NCBI GenBank assembly: GCA_009779265.1
Contig: WREP01000010.1
Location: 1-64,000, forward strand
Length of the DNA stretch: 64,000 nucleotides
Source: Betaproteobacteria bacterium
GTDB taxonomy: Bacteria > Pseudomonadota > Gammaproteobacteria > Burkholderiales > Rhodocyclaceae
Direction of reading: 5' to 3'
The position numbers and the translations under genes were made by a program. How positions within the stretch are numbered: the stretch's first letter is position 1; every line of letters starts with the position of its first letter. The notes below the pieces were generated by a model, which saw only the letters and a list, made by a program, of their open reading frames with translations, did no database searches and had not been told where the DNA came from. This document shows, piece after piece, positions 39,304 to 47,767 of this stretch.

Positions 39304-40997
39304 TATTCCAGATACTCAACAAACAACTGCGGCGTTTCGACGCCCATGTATTCGTTGATGGCGAGGCGGAAGGCGAGGCGGGCGGTGGGGCCGGGCTGGC
39401 GGGTGAAATTGAACTGGATCGCCTCGACTCGGGCGCCGTCCTTGCGTAGCCGGAGTTTGAGGTGTTTTTCCTTGAGCACGCGCTGCTGTTCGACGGCGAA
39501 TTCGTCCAGGAACAGCGGCGCCGGGAAGCCCTGGCCCCAGATTTCGTTTTCCAGCAGGCGGGCGATTTCCAGCGCGTAGTAGCCGCCTTCCAGAGCGCCG
39601 TCGGTGTCCAGGGTGCGGGTCAGGGCGGCGGGATCGACGAGTTCGCCGGCGATTTCGGCGAAGAGGGCGGCGAAGCGGGGAAAATCCTCGGCCCGCAGGG
39701 TCGCCCCGGCGGCCATGGCGTGGCCGCCGAAGCGCAGCAGCAGGCCGGGAGCGCGCTTGGCCAGCAGGTCGAGCGCGTCGCGCAGGTGCAGGCCGGGGAT
39801 GGAACGGCCGGAACCCTTGACGATGCCGTTTTCGCCGGGCGCGAAGGCGAATACCGGGCGATGCAGCCGGTCCTTGATGCGCGCGGCGAGGATGCCGACC
39901 ACGCCTTCGTGCCAGCTTGCGTCGAAGAGGGCGATGCCGGGGGCGCTGTCGTCCGCACTGGTTTCGAGTTTTTCGAGCAGGTGCAGTGCCTGTTCCTGCA
40001 TGTCGGCCTCGATTTCGCGCCGTTCGCGGTTGAGCTGGTCGAGTTGCTGGGCGATTTGCAGCGCCCGAACCGGGTCGTCGGTGAGCAGGCATTCGACGCC
40101 CAGGCGCATGTCGGCCAGCCGCCCGGCGGCGTTCAGGCGCGGCCCGAGGATGAAGCCGAGATCCATCGCCGTGGCCTTGGCCGGGTCGCGCCCGGCGGCC
40201 TTGAACAGCGCCGCCAGCCCTGGCTGCAAGTGGCCGGCGCGCATGCGCTTCAAGCCCTGGCTGACGAGGATGCGGTTGTTGTGGTCGAGCTTGACGACAT
40301 CGGCGACGGTGCCGAGCGCCACCAGATCGAGCAGGCTGGCGAAATTGGGTTCCGTCCGTTCGGCGAAATGGCCGCGTTCGCGCAATTCGGCGCGCAGCGC
40401 CAGCAGCACATAGAACATGACGCCGACCCCGGCGATGTTCTTGGACGCGAAGGCGCAGCCCGGCTGGTTGGGATTGACGATGCAATCCGCCGCCGGCAGT
40501 GTCGCCGCCGGCAAATGGTGGTCGGTGATGAGGGTGGCGATGCTGTGCTGGCGGGCGCGCTCGACGCCCTCGATGCTGGCGATACCGTTGTCGACGGTGA
40601 TGATGAGATCCGGCGAGTGTTCGGCGGCGAGATCGACGATTTCCGGCGACAGGCCGTAGCCGAGTTTGAAGCGGTCGGGCAGCAGGAAATCGACATCGGC
40701 GCCGAGCGCCTTGAGGGCGCGCATGCCGAGCGCCGTGGCGGTGGCGCCGTCGCAATCGTAGTCGCCGATAATGAGCAGGCGGGCTTCGGCCTCGATGGCG
40801 TCGGCCAACAAACGGGCGGCGTCGTCGGCATGGGTCAGCGCCGCGGGCGGCAGCAGGGCTTTCAGGTCGTAGTCGAGTTCGCTCTTGTCGGTGATGCCGC
40901 GAGCGGCGTAAAGACGGGCGAGCAGCGGATGCAAGCCCTGCTGTTCAAGCTGCCAGGCGGCGCGGGCGGGCACGGGGCGGTTGACGAGGTGGGTCAT
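39303..40997 (-). CDS. recJ: single-stranded-DNA-specific exonuclease RecJ
   Basis: A 564-residue DHH-family 5'-3' exonuclease for recombination and mismatch repair. Motif I is GDYDCDGATATALGM near residue 78, then VDNGIASIEG and the DHH motif in LITDHHLPAATLP near residue 138. The DHHA1 domain has RFGGHAMAAGATL, and the OB domain ends FTRQPGPTARLAFRL. All motifs are intact. Its stop abuts the rhuM remnant, so the island insertion spared the protein. Confidence 0.96.
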   Translation of the reverse strand: MTHLVNRPVPARAAWQLEQQGLHPLLARLYAARGITDKSELDYDLKALLPPAALTHADDAARLLADAIEAEARLLIIGDYDCDGATATALGMRALKALGADVDFLLPDRFKLGYGLSPEIVDLAAEHSPDLIITVDNGIASIEGVERARQHSIATLITDHHLPAATLPAADCIVNPNQPGCAFASKNIAGVGVMFYVLLALRAELRERGHFAERTEPNFASLLDLVALGTVADVVKLDHNNRILVSQGLKRMRAGHLQPGLAALFKAAGRDPAKATAMDLGFILGPRLNAAGRLADMRLGVECLLTDDPVRALQIAQQLDQLNRERREIEADMQEQALHLLEKLETSADDSAPGIALFDASWHEGVVGILAARIKDRLHRPVFAFAPGENGIVKGSGRSIPGLHLRDALDLLAKRAPGLLLRFGGHAMAAGATLRAEDFPRFAALFAEIAGELVDPAALTRTLDTDGALEGGYYALEIARLLENEIWGQGFPAPLFLDEFAVEQQRVLKEKHLKLRLRKDGARVEAIQFNFTRQPGPTARLAFRLAINEYMGVETPQLFVEYLE

Positions 40998-41023
40998 GGG
41001 GACTTTCGCTCAAGAAGCCTCTC

Positions 41024-41196
41024 TCCCGCGAGGGGAGAGGGGAGCGTCGGGTTTTTTGCGACAGCCTCAAGCGAGGGAGAAAACCCATGGCGCACGCAGG
41101 CTGCCGGTTTTTCTCCCTCCCTTTCGGGCGAAGCCCGAAGGGGAGGGTTGGGGAGGGGTGTCGTAAATCGCATTTCAATCATTTGGTTGCAAAGCG
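41024..41196. repeat. composite GC-rich dispersed repeat
   Basis: A run of GGGAGAGG-type palindromes, then a block from about 41109 to 41195 (TTCTCCCT ... AGGGGAGGGTTGGGGAGGGG, TGTCGTAAATCGCATTT, GGTTGCAAAGC) recurs with small changes at 60740-60823. It fills the gap between recJ and the upstream gene and runs into the end of that gene. Confidence 0.85.
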
Positions 41197-42224
41197 TTTT
41201 TTGAAATAGCCGCCAAAGCTTTACCTTGCCGCCAGAAGCGCCAGCGGTCGTGGGCGGAAAGCGACCATTGCAGCTTGCCGTGGCGGGTCGGGGCGACGAT
41301 TTCCAGGCCGCGCACCGCGCGCCCAAGCTGCTGGCGCAGCGGCGCGAACCAGTCGGTTTCGAGCGCCCGCCACGCCTGCCGCCAGGTTTCGCCATCCTCG
41401 TAAATGGCCGGCGTCAGGAGGCTGTCGAGAACGACCAGCGCATGGCCGCCCGGTGGGGTCTGGCGGGCGAGCGCCGCGAAGTTCTCCGGCAGCGGTTGCG
41501 TCGGCGCGCCGGTGGCGCGGGCAAGGCCAATGGCCAGCGGGTCGTTGCTCCAGACGGCGGTGAAGGGGCTATGTTCCGGCCGCGTCAGGCGGCCGCCGCC
41601 CCACAGCCACAGGCTGTTGATCGCCGGCTGGCCGGCCGCTTCGCGGCGGGCGTTGAGCGGGTGACCGTGGAGAAAGATTTGCGCTTCGCTTAACCAGCGG
41701 ATCAAGGTCGGATCGCCCTCGTTCGGGGCGTTGTCGACGCGGCGACCGGCGACCGCCGAGAGCGGCGCGGCGACATGGCGGCAGGCGCCGGCAGGGGCGG
41801 TGGGATGCAGGCGCAGATACCAGCGGCGGGCGGCGGCGACATGGAATTCGCCGATATCGGCGAATTCGCCATTGAGCGCGGCGGCGAATGCTTTTGCCTC
41901 GTCCTCGGTCAAGGCAAAGGCGCCGCCGTCGGCGAGGATGATGCGCTCATGGTGAAAGCGCAGATGCACCGGGTCGGCGCACAGCCAATGGCCGTCAGCG
42001 GCGGCCGCGCCGGTTTTCTCGCCGAGCAGGCGCAGGGCGGCGAAGGCCGGGTCGGTGAGGCCGAAGCAGCGGGCGAGGGCCGTTTCGAACGGCAGTGCGG
42101 GCTGCCGCTGCCAGGCGGCGCGGGCTGCCAGCCACTCGAAGGCGGGGAGCGGCAGATCCCCGAGGGTCTGCCGGTCGCCGGGTTCGGGCCAGAGCAGTTC
42201 GGGAACGAGCAGGGTCAGGCGCAC
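41175..42224 (-). CDS. phosphoglycerate-mutase-like (ApgM-related) protein
   Basis: A 349-residue protein from GTG 42224 (RLTLLVPELLWPEPGDRQT). It resembles the conserved betaproteobacterial proteins annotated as cofactor-independent phosphoglycerate-mutase-like or regulatory: WYLRLHPTAPAGACRHVAAPLS, INSLWLWGGGRLTRP and WSLSAHDRWRFWRQ are characteristic. The catalytic metal sites of true ApgM enzymes are not obvious, so the function is uncertain. It lies upstream of recJ on the same strand. The last residues (ALQPND) come from the dispersed repeat, and an ATG at 42293 is an alternative start. Confidence 0.65.
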   Translation of the reverse strand: MRLTLLVPELLWPEPGDRQTLGDLPLPAFEWLAARAAWQRQPALPFETALARCFGLTDPAFAALRLLGEKTGAAAADGHWLCADPVHLRFHHERIILADGGAFALTEDEAKAFAAALNGEFADIGEFHVAAARRWYLRLHPTAPAGACRHVAAPLSAVAGRRVDNAPNEGDPTLIRWLSEAQIFLHGHPLNARREAAGQPAINSLWLWGGGRLTRPEHSPFTAVWSNDPLAIGLARATGAPTQPLPENFAALARQTPPGGHALVVLDSLLTPAIYEDGETWRQAWRALETDWFAPLRQQLGRAVRGLEIVAPTRHGKLQWSLSAHDRWRFWRQGKALAAISKNALQPND

Positions 42225-42371
42225 GGTGGATTCACGATGAGGGAAGGGATGCCGGCCATGCCGGAAGCGGGCGAGCATTTTACCACCCGCCATCGTGGCG
42301 TTCGGCGCGATGGCGCGGGCAGGGGGCGTTCTCCATGTAACATAGCGTCTTTGCCGTCATCCCGTCCCCGC

Positions 42372-43619
42372 ATGGCCCTGCCTTACGAACTGCTGATCGG
42401 TCTGCGCTATACCCGCGCCAAGCGCCGCAATCACTTCATTTCCTTCATCTCGCTGGCTTCCATGCTCGGCATCGCCCTTGGCGTCGCCGCGCTGATCGTC
42501 GTGCTGTCGGTGATGAACGGGTTTCAGAAGGAGTTGCGCACGCGCATCCTCGGCGTCGTCTCGCATATCGAGATCACCGGCATGGGCGGCGGGCTGGCGG
42601 ATTGGTCGAGGCTGACGGCGGAGGCTTTGCGGCACCCGGAGGTGCGGGCGGCGGCGCCTTTCGTTCAGTCGCAGGCGATGTTTAATGGCGATGGCGGCGT
42701 CAAGGGCGCCGTGGTGCGCGGCATCCTGCCTGATCGTGAGGATCAGGTGGCTGATTTTCGCCACGCCATCCGCAGCGGCAGCCTGGATGCGCTGCAGCCG
42801 GGCGAGTTCGGCGTTGTGCTGGGCGGCGATCTGGCCCGCTCGCTGCGCGTTTTTACCGGCGACAAGGTGGCGCTGATCGCGCCGCAGGGCACGGTGACGC
42901 CGGCCGGTCTGGTGCCGCGCCTCAAGTCTTTCCGCGTCGTCGGCATTTTCGAGATCGGCATGTATGAATACGACTCGGGTCTGGCCTTGATCCATATGAC
43001 CGACGCGCAGCGCCTCTTGCAAATGGATGACCGCGTGAGCGGCGTGCGCCTCAAGGTCGACGACCTGTTTTCGGCGCCGCGCATCGCCCGCGAACTGGTC
43101 GGCTATATCAGTGCCGACGCCTGGCTGCACGACTGGACGAAAAGCCATGCCAACTTTTTCCGCGCCGTGCAGATCGAAAAAACCATGATGTTCATCATCC
43201 TCTCGCTGATCGTCGCCGTCGCCGCTTTCAATCTGGTGTCCACGCTGGTCATGGCGGTGACCGACAAGGAGGCCGACATCGCCATCCTGCGCACGCTGGG
43301 TGCCCGGCCGCCGTCGATCATGGCGGTGTTCGTCATCCAGGGGGCGCTGGTCGGCTTCATCGGCCTGGCTCTCGGCGTCGTCGGCGGCGTCGCGCTGGCG
43401 CTCAATATCGACGTGGTAGTGCCGGCCATCGAGCGCCTGCTCGGCGTGCAGTTTCTCTCCAAGGAGGTCTATTACATCTCCGACCTGCCTTCCGAACTGC
43501 AATGGGGCGATGTCTGGGGCGTCACCCTGATCGCTTTCGCGCTGGCGCTCCTGGCCACGCTCTACCCAAGCTGGCGGGCGGCGCGGGTCAACCCGGCGGA
43601 GGCGTTGCGCTATGAGTGA
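42372..43619 (+). CDS. lolC: lipoprotein-releasing ABC transporter permease LolC/E
   Basis: A 415-residue MacB/LolCE-type permease: a membrane helix at about 25-47 ([20 protein letters not shown]), a large periplasmic domain, and three C-terminal helices with [21 protein letters not shown]. With LolD it extracts mature lipoproteins from the inner membrane and hands them to LolA. ATG 42372 gives the usual start [27 protein letters not shown]. It overlaps lolD by 8 bases. Confidence 0.95.
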   Translation: MALPYELLIGLRYTRAKRRNHFISFISLASMLGIALGVAALIVVLSVMNGFQKELRTRILGVVSHIEITGMGGGLADWSRLTAEALRHPEVRAAAPFVQSQAMFNGDGGVKGAVVRGILPDREDQVADFRHAIRSGSLDALQPGEFGVVLGGDLARSLRVFTGDKVALIAPQGTVTPAGLVPRLKSFRVVGIFEIGMYEYDSGLALIHMTDAQRLLQMDDRVSGVRLKVDDLFSAPRIARELVGYISADAWLHDWTKSHANFFRAVQIEKTMMFIILSLIVAVAAFNLVSTLVMAVTDKEADIAILRTLGARPPSIMAVFVIQGALVGFIGLALGVVGGVALALNIDVVVPAIERLLGVQFLSKEVYYISDLPSELQWGDVWGVTLIAFALALLATLYPSWRAARVNPAEALRYE

Positions 43620-44385
43620 GATGATTTCCTGGTGGCGGAGGTCGGCAAGGCGCTTGCCGCCGCCGTCAATCGCGCCGAAGCCGTGCGCGACGAAAACGGC
43701 CCCGACGAAAACAACCCTCCTCTGCGCCCGCAATCTGGGCAAGGTGTTTCGCGGCGGCGGGCTGGAAGTGCCGGTGCTTGCCGGTGTCGATCTCGACATC
43801 GCGTCCGGCGAGACGGTCGCCGTGGTTGGCGCTTCCGGTTCCGGTAAGAGCACATTGCTGCACCTGCTCGGCGGGTTGGACGCGCCGACTTCCGGCAGCG
43901 TCACGCTGGCTGGCCGCGATTTCTCGGCGCTCGGCGAGGCAGCGCGCGGCGACTGGCGCAACCGTCACTTGGGATTCGTCTACCAGTTTCACCACCTGCT
44001 GCCGGAATTCTCGGCGCTGGAAAATGTCGCCATGCCGCTCTTGATCCGTCGGCTGAAGCGCGCCGAGGCGCTGGAACAGGCGGCGGCCATGCTGCACGCC
44101 GTCGGCCTCGGCCACCGCCTCGATCACCGGCCCGGCGAATTGTCCGGCGGCGAACGCCAGCGCGCCGCCATTGCCCGCGCCATGGTCACCGCGCCTTCAT
44201 GCCTCTTGGCCGACGAGCCGACCGGCAATCTCGACCGCCACACCGCCGAAGCGGTGTTCGAGCTGCTGCTGGAACGGGTGCGCGCTCAGCGCGGCAGCCT
44301 CATCATGGTTACCCACGACCCCGCCCTGGCCGCCCGCGCCGACCGCGTGCTGCACCTCAACGACGGGCGTTTCGTCAGCGCTTGA
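43612..44385 (+). CDS. lolD: lipoprotein-releasing ABC transporter ATP-binding protein
   Basis: A 257-residue ABC ATPase. Walker [21 protein letters not shown], the LolD-type [19 protein letters not shown], signature [14 protein letters not shown] and Walker [13 protein letters not shown] are all present. The ATG at 43612 overlaps the lolC stop. Compared with the family it leaves about 35 extra basic residues before the domain begins ([15 protein letters not shown]), so a later non-ATG start is conceivable. Confidence 0.95.
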   Translation: MSEMISWWRRSARRLPPPSIAPKPCATKTAPTKTTLLCARNLGKVFRGGGLEVPVLAGVDLDIASGETVAVVGASGSGKSTLLHLLGGLDAPTSGSVTLAGRDFSALGEAARGDWRNRHLGFVYQFHHLLPEFSALENVAMPLLIRRLKRAEALEQAAAMLHAVGLGHRLDHRPGELSGGERQRAAIARAMVTAPSCLLADEPTGNLDRHTAEAVFELLLERVRAQRGSLIMVTHDPALAARADRVLHLNDGRFVSA

Positions 44386-44636
44386 CCGCCACTCCGTATC
44401 CGTGACTTTGCCGGGGCGGAGCGGGCCTCCCGAGGTCATACGCGACCGTGTCAGCAGTCGGGCGGCGGGTTTTTAACGACGGCTTTCTGAAGCAGGGACG
44501 CGCCGCGGGACAGGCTCATGAGTGTCCCAAGCCCTCCTCGACGCACTGTTTTCCTTACCTGCCCGCAGGGGCAAGGCCGTAGGCAGCCTCATCCGTCATT
44601 CCTGCGTCGGCGGTAATGACGGGGGGTTAGCGGGCG

Positions 44637-44789
44637 AGACAGGCCTAGGTGCGGACCTCGCGCGGAATGGGCCATACGCGAGGGGCTGGCGTGGATCACG
44701 AAATCCGTGTGCCGCTCCGATGCCGCAAATACAGCGCGAATTGGCATGTCGATCCGCGCGATTTCGTTTCCGTTTTGAAATGTGTTTAT
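44637..44789 (-). pseudogene. inverted 5' fragment of a third adhesin-like gene copy
   Basis: From an ATA codon at 44789 the minus strand reads INTFQNGNEIARIDMP, then AASERHTDFVIHASPSRMAH and SARG. The intact gene at 45334 begins NTHQNWNEVTQINIP, then EASERHTDFVIHAKPSDVAN and YAREG, so about 50 residues align with the same spacing. The start codon is mutated (ATA), AAAGGAGCC still stands before it, and similarity stops near 44637. Confidence 0.8.
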
Positions 44790-45254
44790 TGAGGCTCCTT
44801 TGCTTGGCGAAATCAGGCAATTCAAAAGATATTGTTGAGGTTGATATTTATATCAATTTTACTCACGGTATTTGATAAAACATCTGAAATGCCCGGAATC
44901 GGCCTGCCGTTGCGTTTGGGTTTGCAAGTCGAGGCGCTTTCGTTGCCGTTGCCGTAAAACGCCGATCTATTCGTTGCAAGCATTTCGAGGCATCCATGTA
45001 CCGTGCCAATCCCCCCGCCCCGACTGCTGGTCGCCGGCTGGGAATGGCCGTATGGCACGGCTTGGCGGCGCAAAGCGGCAATCTCTCCGGGAAGCTGTTT
45101 CATGTCAGCGAGATGCAAGGGTGAATGACTTGCGCATGGCGGTAATCACTTTTTTGGATAGAGGGGGTTATTAAAGCAAAACAAAATGTATTTATATATT
45201 ATATTGTTTATTAAATACTCCAAAAACATATTTAATAACATTTTTTCTACAAAG

Positions 45255-45272
45255 TTTGCGTATAATCAAAAA
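45255..45272 (+). promoter_or_regulatory. promoter core of adhesin-like module 1
   Basis: TTTGCGTATAATCAAAAA contains a consensus TATAAT (45261-45266), 67 bases before the gene. The same 18-mer occurs at 47703-47720 before module 2, embedded in similar AT-rich DNA (TTGTTTAYTAAAT upstream in both). Confidence 0.65.
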
Positions 45273-45333
45273 GAAAAAGAATTGACGGTTTTAAATAGAA
45301 ACATCGACGAATTTCTGAAATAGGAGTCGTAGG

Positions 45334-46833
45334 ATGAACACGCATCAGAACTGGAACGAAGTGACGCAGATCAATATTCCGGCCGATGGAGTGATCGAGG
45401 CATCGGAGCGTCACACGGATTTCGTAATTCATGCCAAGCCTTCGGATGTTGCTAACTATGCGCGCGAGGGGAGCGATCTCGTCCTCAGCATGCGCGATGG
45501 CGCCAACGTATCGGGGACGACCAGCAGCAGCTTTGTGGTGGATGCCACGGTCGAAGCGCCGACCCTGGTGGTCACGGACAATGTGGAAGGCGGCATCGTC
45601 AATGGGCCGATACCCGACAATGGGCTGACCAACGACAACCGGCCGACCCTGAGCGGCCTGGCCGAGGCGGGCGCGACGGTGCACATTGACATCGATGGCG
45701 TGAAAGTCGATGTCACGGCGGACAGCGAGACCGGCGTGTGGAGCTATGTGCCGGGCGCGGCGCTGGCCGATGGCGCGCACAATGTCATCGTGAGCCAGAC
45801 CGATCTGGCCGGCAACACCTCGGGCGGGACTGGCGCCCACTTCAAGGTAGATACCGAAGCGCCCGGCAGCGATACGCTGAGCGACCTTGATCTTTACGAC
45901 GACGTTGGCGACATTCAGGGCACCATTGTTCCTGGCGGCGAGACCGACGACAACCTGCCGGAATACAGCGGCAAGGCCGAAAGCGAAGTCGTGGCCGTCG
46001 ACATCTACGATGGCGACAGCTATCTGGGACGAGCCGACGTCGTTGACGGTCATTGGCGTTTCACTCCCAAAGTGCCGCTGATACCGGGCGATCACAGCTT
46101 TACGGCGCGGCCCATTGATGCAGCCGGCAACATAGGCGAAGGGACGCCGCCCTGGGACTTCAAACTGGTCGGCGACGCGCTGGCGGCGCCGGCCACCACC
46201 CTGGTGGTGGACGATTCCGGCAGCGTGACCGGGCCGATCGAGAAAGGCGCGACGACGGACGACACGACGCCGACCGTCAGCGGCGCCGGCACGCCGGGCA
46301 ACGGGCAATCCCTTTTGATGGAAATATCGGGGATGAGCGGCGGCGAGGGCGACAACATTCCGCATGGCAAGGCCAGCGCCGCAATCGCTGGCGACGCGGA
46401 CGGCGATGTCCTGGAAAGCAGCGGCGGCAACGATACCTTCAACCTGATTCACGTCGGCCACGACACGCTGCTCTACAACCTCCTGGTTCAGGATGATCCA
46501 ACCGGCGGCAATGGTCACGATCAGGTCAACGGCTTCACGGTCGGCCCCGTCGATAACAGCGCGCCGGATTCGGATCGGATCGACATTTCGCAACTGCTGG
46601 TCGGTTATACGCCCGATGCGGATGGCCCTGCCCATTATGTCGATGGCGTCGCCGTCATCGATGCCGGCGACCACATCATGGATTATCTGAAGGCCGAGCA
46701 AAGCGGCGGCAACACGACCATCCTGATCAATCTGGACGGCGATCCTGGCGGGGAGTTCGCGCCGCTGATCACGCTCAATGGCGTGGAAGTCAGCCTGGAA
46801 ACCTTGTTGGCCAACCATCAGATCGTGGTGTAA
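45334..46833 (+). CDS. small type I-secreted Ig-domain (adhesin-like) protein, copy 1
   Basis: A 499-residue acidic protein without a Sec signal. Residues 1-65 resemble the prefix domain of BapA/LapF-type adhesins (PSDVANYAREGSDLVLSMRDG). Residues about 75-170 and 175-280 are two bacterial Ig-like repeats (RPTLSGLAEAGATVHIDIDG, ADGAHNVIVSQTDLAGN). A third repeat starts (TPTVSGAGTPGNG) and breaks off. Residues about 365-499 match the C-terminal type I secretion target of the VCA0849 type (LLYNLLVQDDPTGGNGHDQV, DRIDISQLLVGY). Giant adhesins of this kind are usually thousands of residues, so this is a miniature. The exporter is not in the window. AGGAGTCGTAGG precedes the ATG. A regulator follows after 2 bases. 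Confidence 0.8.
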   Translation: MNTHQNWNEVTQINIPADGVIEASERHTDFVIHAKPSDVANYAREGSDLVLSMRDGANVSGTTSSSFVVDATVEAPTLVVTDNVEGGIVNGPIPDNGLTNDNRPTLSGLAEAGATVHIDIDGVKVDVTADSETGVWSYVPGAALADGAHNVIVSQTDLAGNTSGGTGAHFKVDTEAPGSDTLSDLDLYDDVGDIQGTIVPGGETDDNLPEYSGKAESEVVAVDIYDGDSYLGRADVVDGHWRFTPKVPLIPGDHSFTARPIDAAGNIGEGTPPWDFKLVGDALAAPATTLVVDDSGSVTGPIEKGATTDDTTPTVSGAGTPGNGQSLLMEISGMSGGEGDNIPHGKASAAIAGDADGDVLESSGGNDTFNLIHVGHDTLLYNLLVQDDPTGGNGHDQVNGFTVGPVDNSAPDSDRIDISQLLVGYTPDADGPAHYVDGVAVIDAGDHIMDYLKAEQSGGNTTILINLDGDPGGEFAPLITLNGVEVSLETLLANHQIVV

Positions 46834-46835
46834 GC

Positions 46836-47243
46836 ATGGATATGAAGAAAAGCGGGAATAAGGGGAGCGAAGAGCACCCCTGCATTCAGGCGGCGCAGAG
46901 CGCCAAGCTGGAACTTCTCATTCCGCCGACGCCCGACTTCACCTGTGCGAACGCCGCCCGGGCCTGCGCCATGCTGAAGGCGATGGCCAACGAGGATCGT
47001 CTGCAGTTGCTGTGCCGCCTGATCGGCGCGCGCCTCAATGTGGGCGAACTGGAGCGGGTGACGGGCATCCGCCAGCCGACCTTGTCGCAGCAACTGGGCG
47101 TGTTGCGCCAGGAAGGGCTGGTGGCAGCCGAGAAGGATGGCAGGTACGTCTACTATCGTCTGGCCGATGACAATGTGGTACGGCTCATGCGCACGATCTG
47201 GAATATCTACTGCGTGCGCGGCCATGCCTGCAGCAATAGCTGA
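46836..47243 (+). CDS. ArsR/SmtB-family regulator resembling BigR/SqrR, copy 1
   Basis: A 135-residue winged-helix repressor: ACAMLKAMANEDRLQLLCRL, then VGELERVTGIRQPTLSQQLG and VLRQEGLVAAEKDGRYVYYR. The layout and two cysteines (LLCRL at about residue 54, IYCVR near 127) match BigR, the biofilm-growth-associated repressor, and SqrR, in which this pair senses sulfide or oxidants. Extra cysteines occur at both ends (EEHPC, GHACS). It begins 2 bases after the adhesin-like gene, so it is co-transcribed and may repress its own promoter. Confidence 0.88.
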   Translation: MDMKKSGNKGSEEHPCIQAAQSAKLELLIPPTPDFTCANAARACAMLKAMANEDRLQLLCRLIGARLNVGELERVTGIRQPTLSQQLGVLRQEGLVAAEKDGRYVYYRLADDNVVRLMRTIWNIYCVRGHACSNS

Positions 47244-47767
47244 GCGGCGATTGTGCGCCTGCCGGCCGGGATTTCGTCCTTGCCGGCAGACGCTTCCGCC
47301 GCCCGAAGTGGCTTCAATCATCCAGGCGCAGCCGTGCGTCCTGCCGGGCGCACGCCGGGCAAGAGGTTGCGACTGGCCCTGAAATCCGCATAAATTTTGA
47401 TTCAATCATATACTGTTGTGGGCCATTGGTGCAGGCCGGCGGGGAAGCTTTCTCCCTCGCTGTCGCATGCAATGACGGTGGGGAGATTGATTTTCCCGCA
47501 GGTCTCGGAAACCAGGTTTAGAGATGTATTTGTTTAAATCAAAAATATACGATGCTGCCGGCGACTGGTGCAGGGTGAATGCTTTGCATTCTGCGGTATT
47601 GTTTCTAAATAGATGAATTTGTTAAACATGATAGTTAAGTTGTTTGTATTATGTTGTTTACTAAATTGTTTAAAATTAAATTTAATGGCAATTACTGCAA
47701 AATTTGCGTATAATCAAAAAAAACAGTTAGGCGTGACATCAAAAATGTCTGAATGAGGAAGCCTTGG
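47244..47767. other. 524-base gap between modules with AT-rich promoter zone
   Basis: No gene is seen. The first 150 bases are GC-rich and share CTTCCGCCGCCCG-like stretches with the DNA after the second regulator. From about 47510 the region is AT-rich and carries the module 2 promoter. Confidence 0.65.
47703..47720 (+). promoter_or_regulatory. promoter core of adhesin-like module 2
   Basis: Identical to the module 1 core: TTTGCGTATAATCAAAAA with TATAAT at 47709-47714, 53 bases before the start of the second adhesin-like gene. Confidence 0.65.

Larger units (their letters stand above)
44386..45333. other. 948-base gap with a broken gene copy and an AT-rich promoter zone
   Basis: No intact gene is evident. 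The left part is GC-rich. The middle holds an inverted fragment of the adhesin-like gene family (44637-44789). From about 45170 to 45330 the DNA is strongly AT-rich and contains the promoter of the first adhesin-like gene. Short open frames here show no homology. Confidence 0.7.

Noticed and set aside
44522-44875. A 117-codon frame upstream of the adhesin-like genes as a real gene
   Set aside because: It covers the inverted pseudogene on the opposite strand, and the translation shows no recognisable features.
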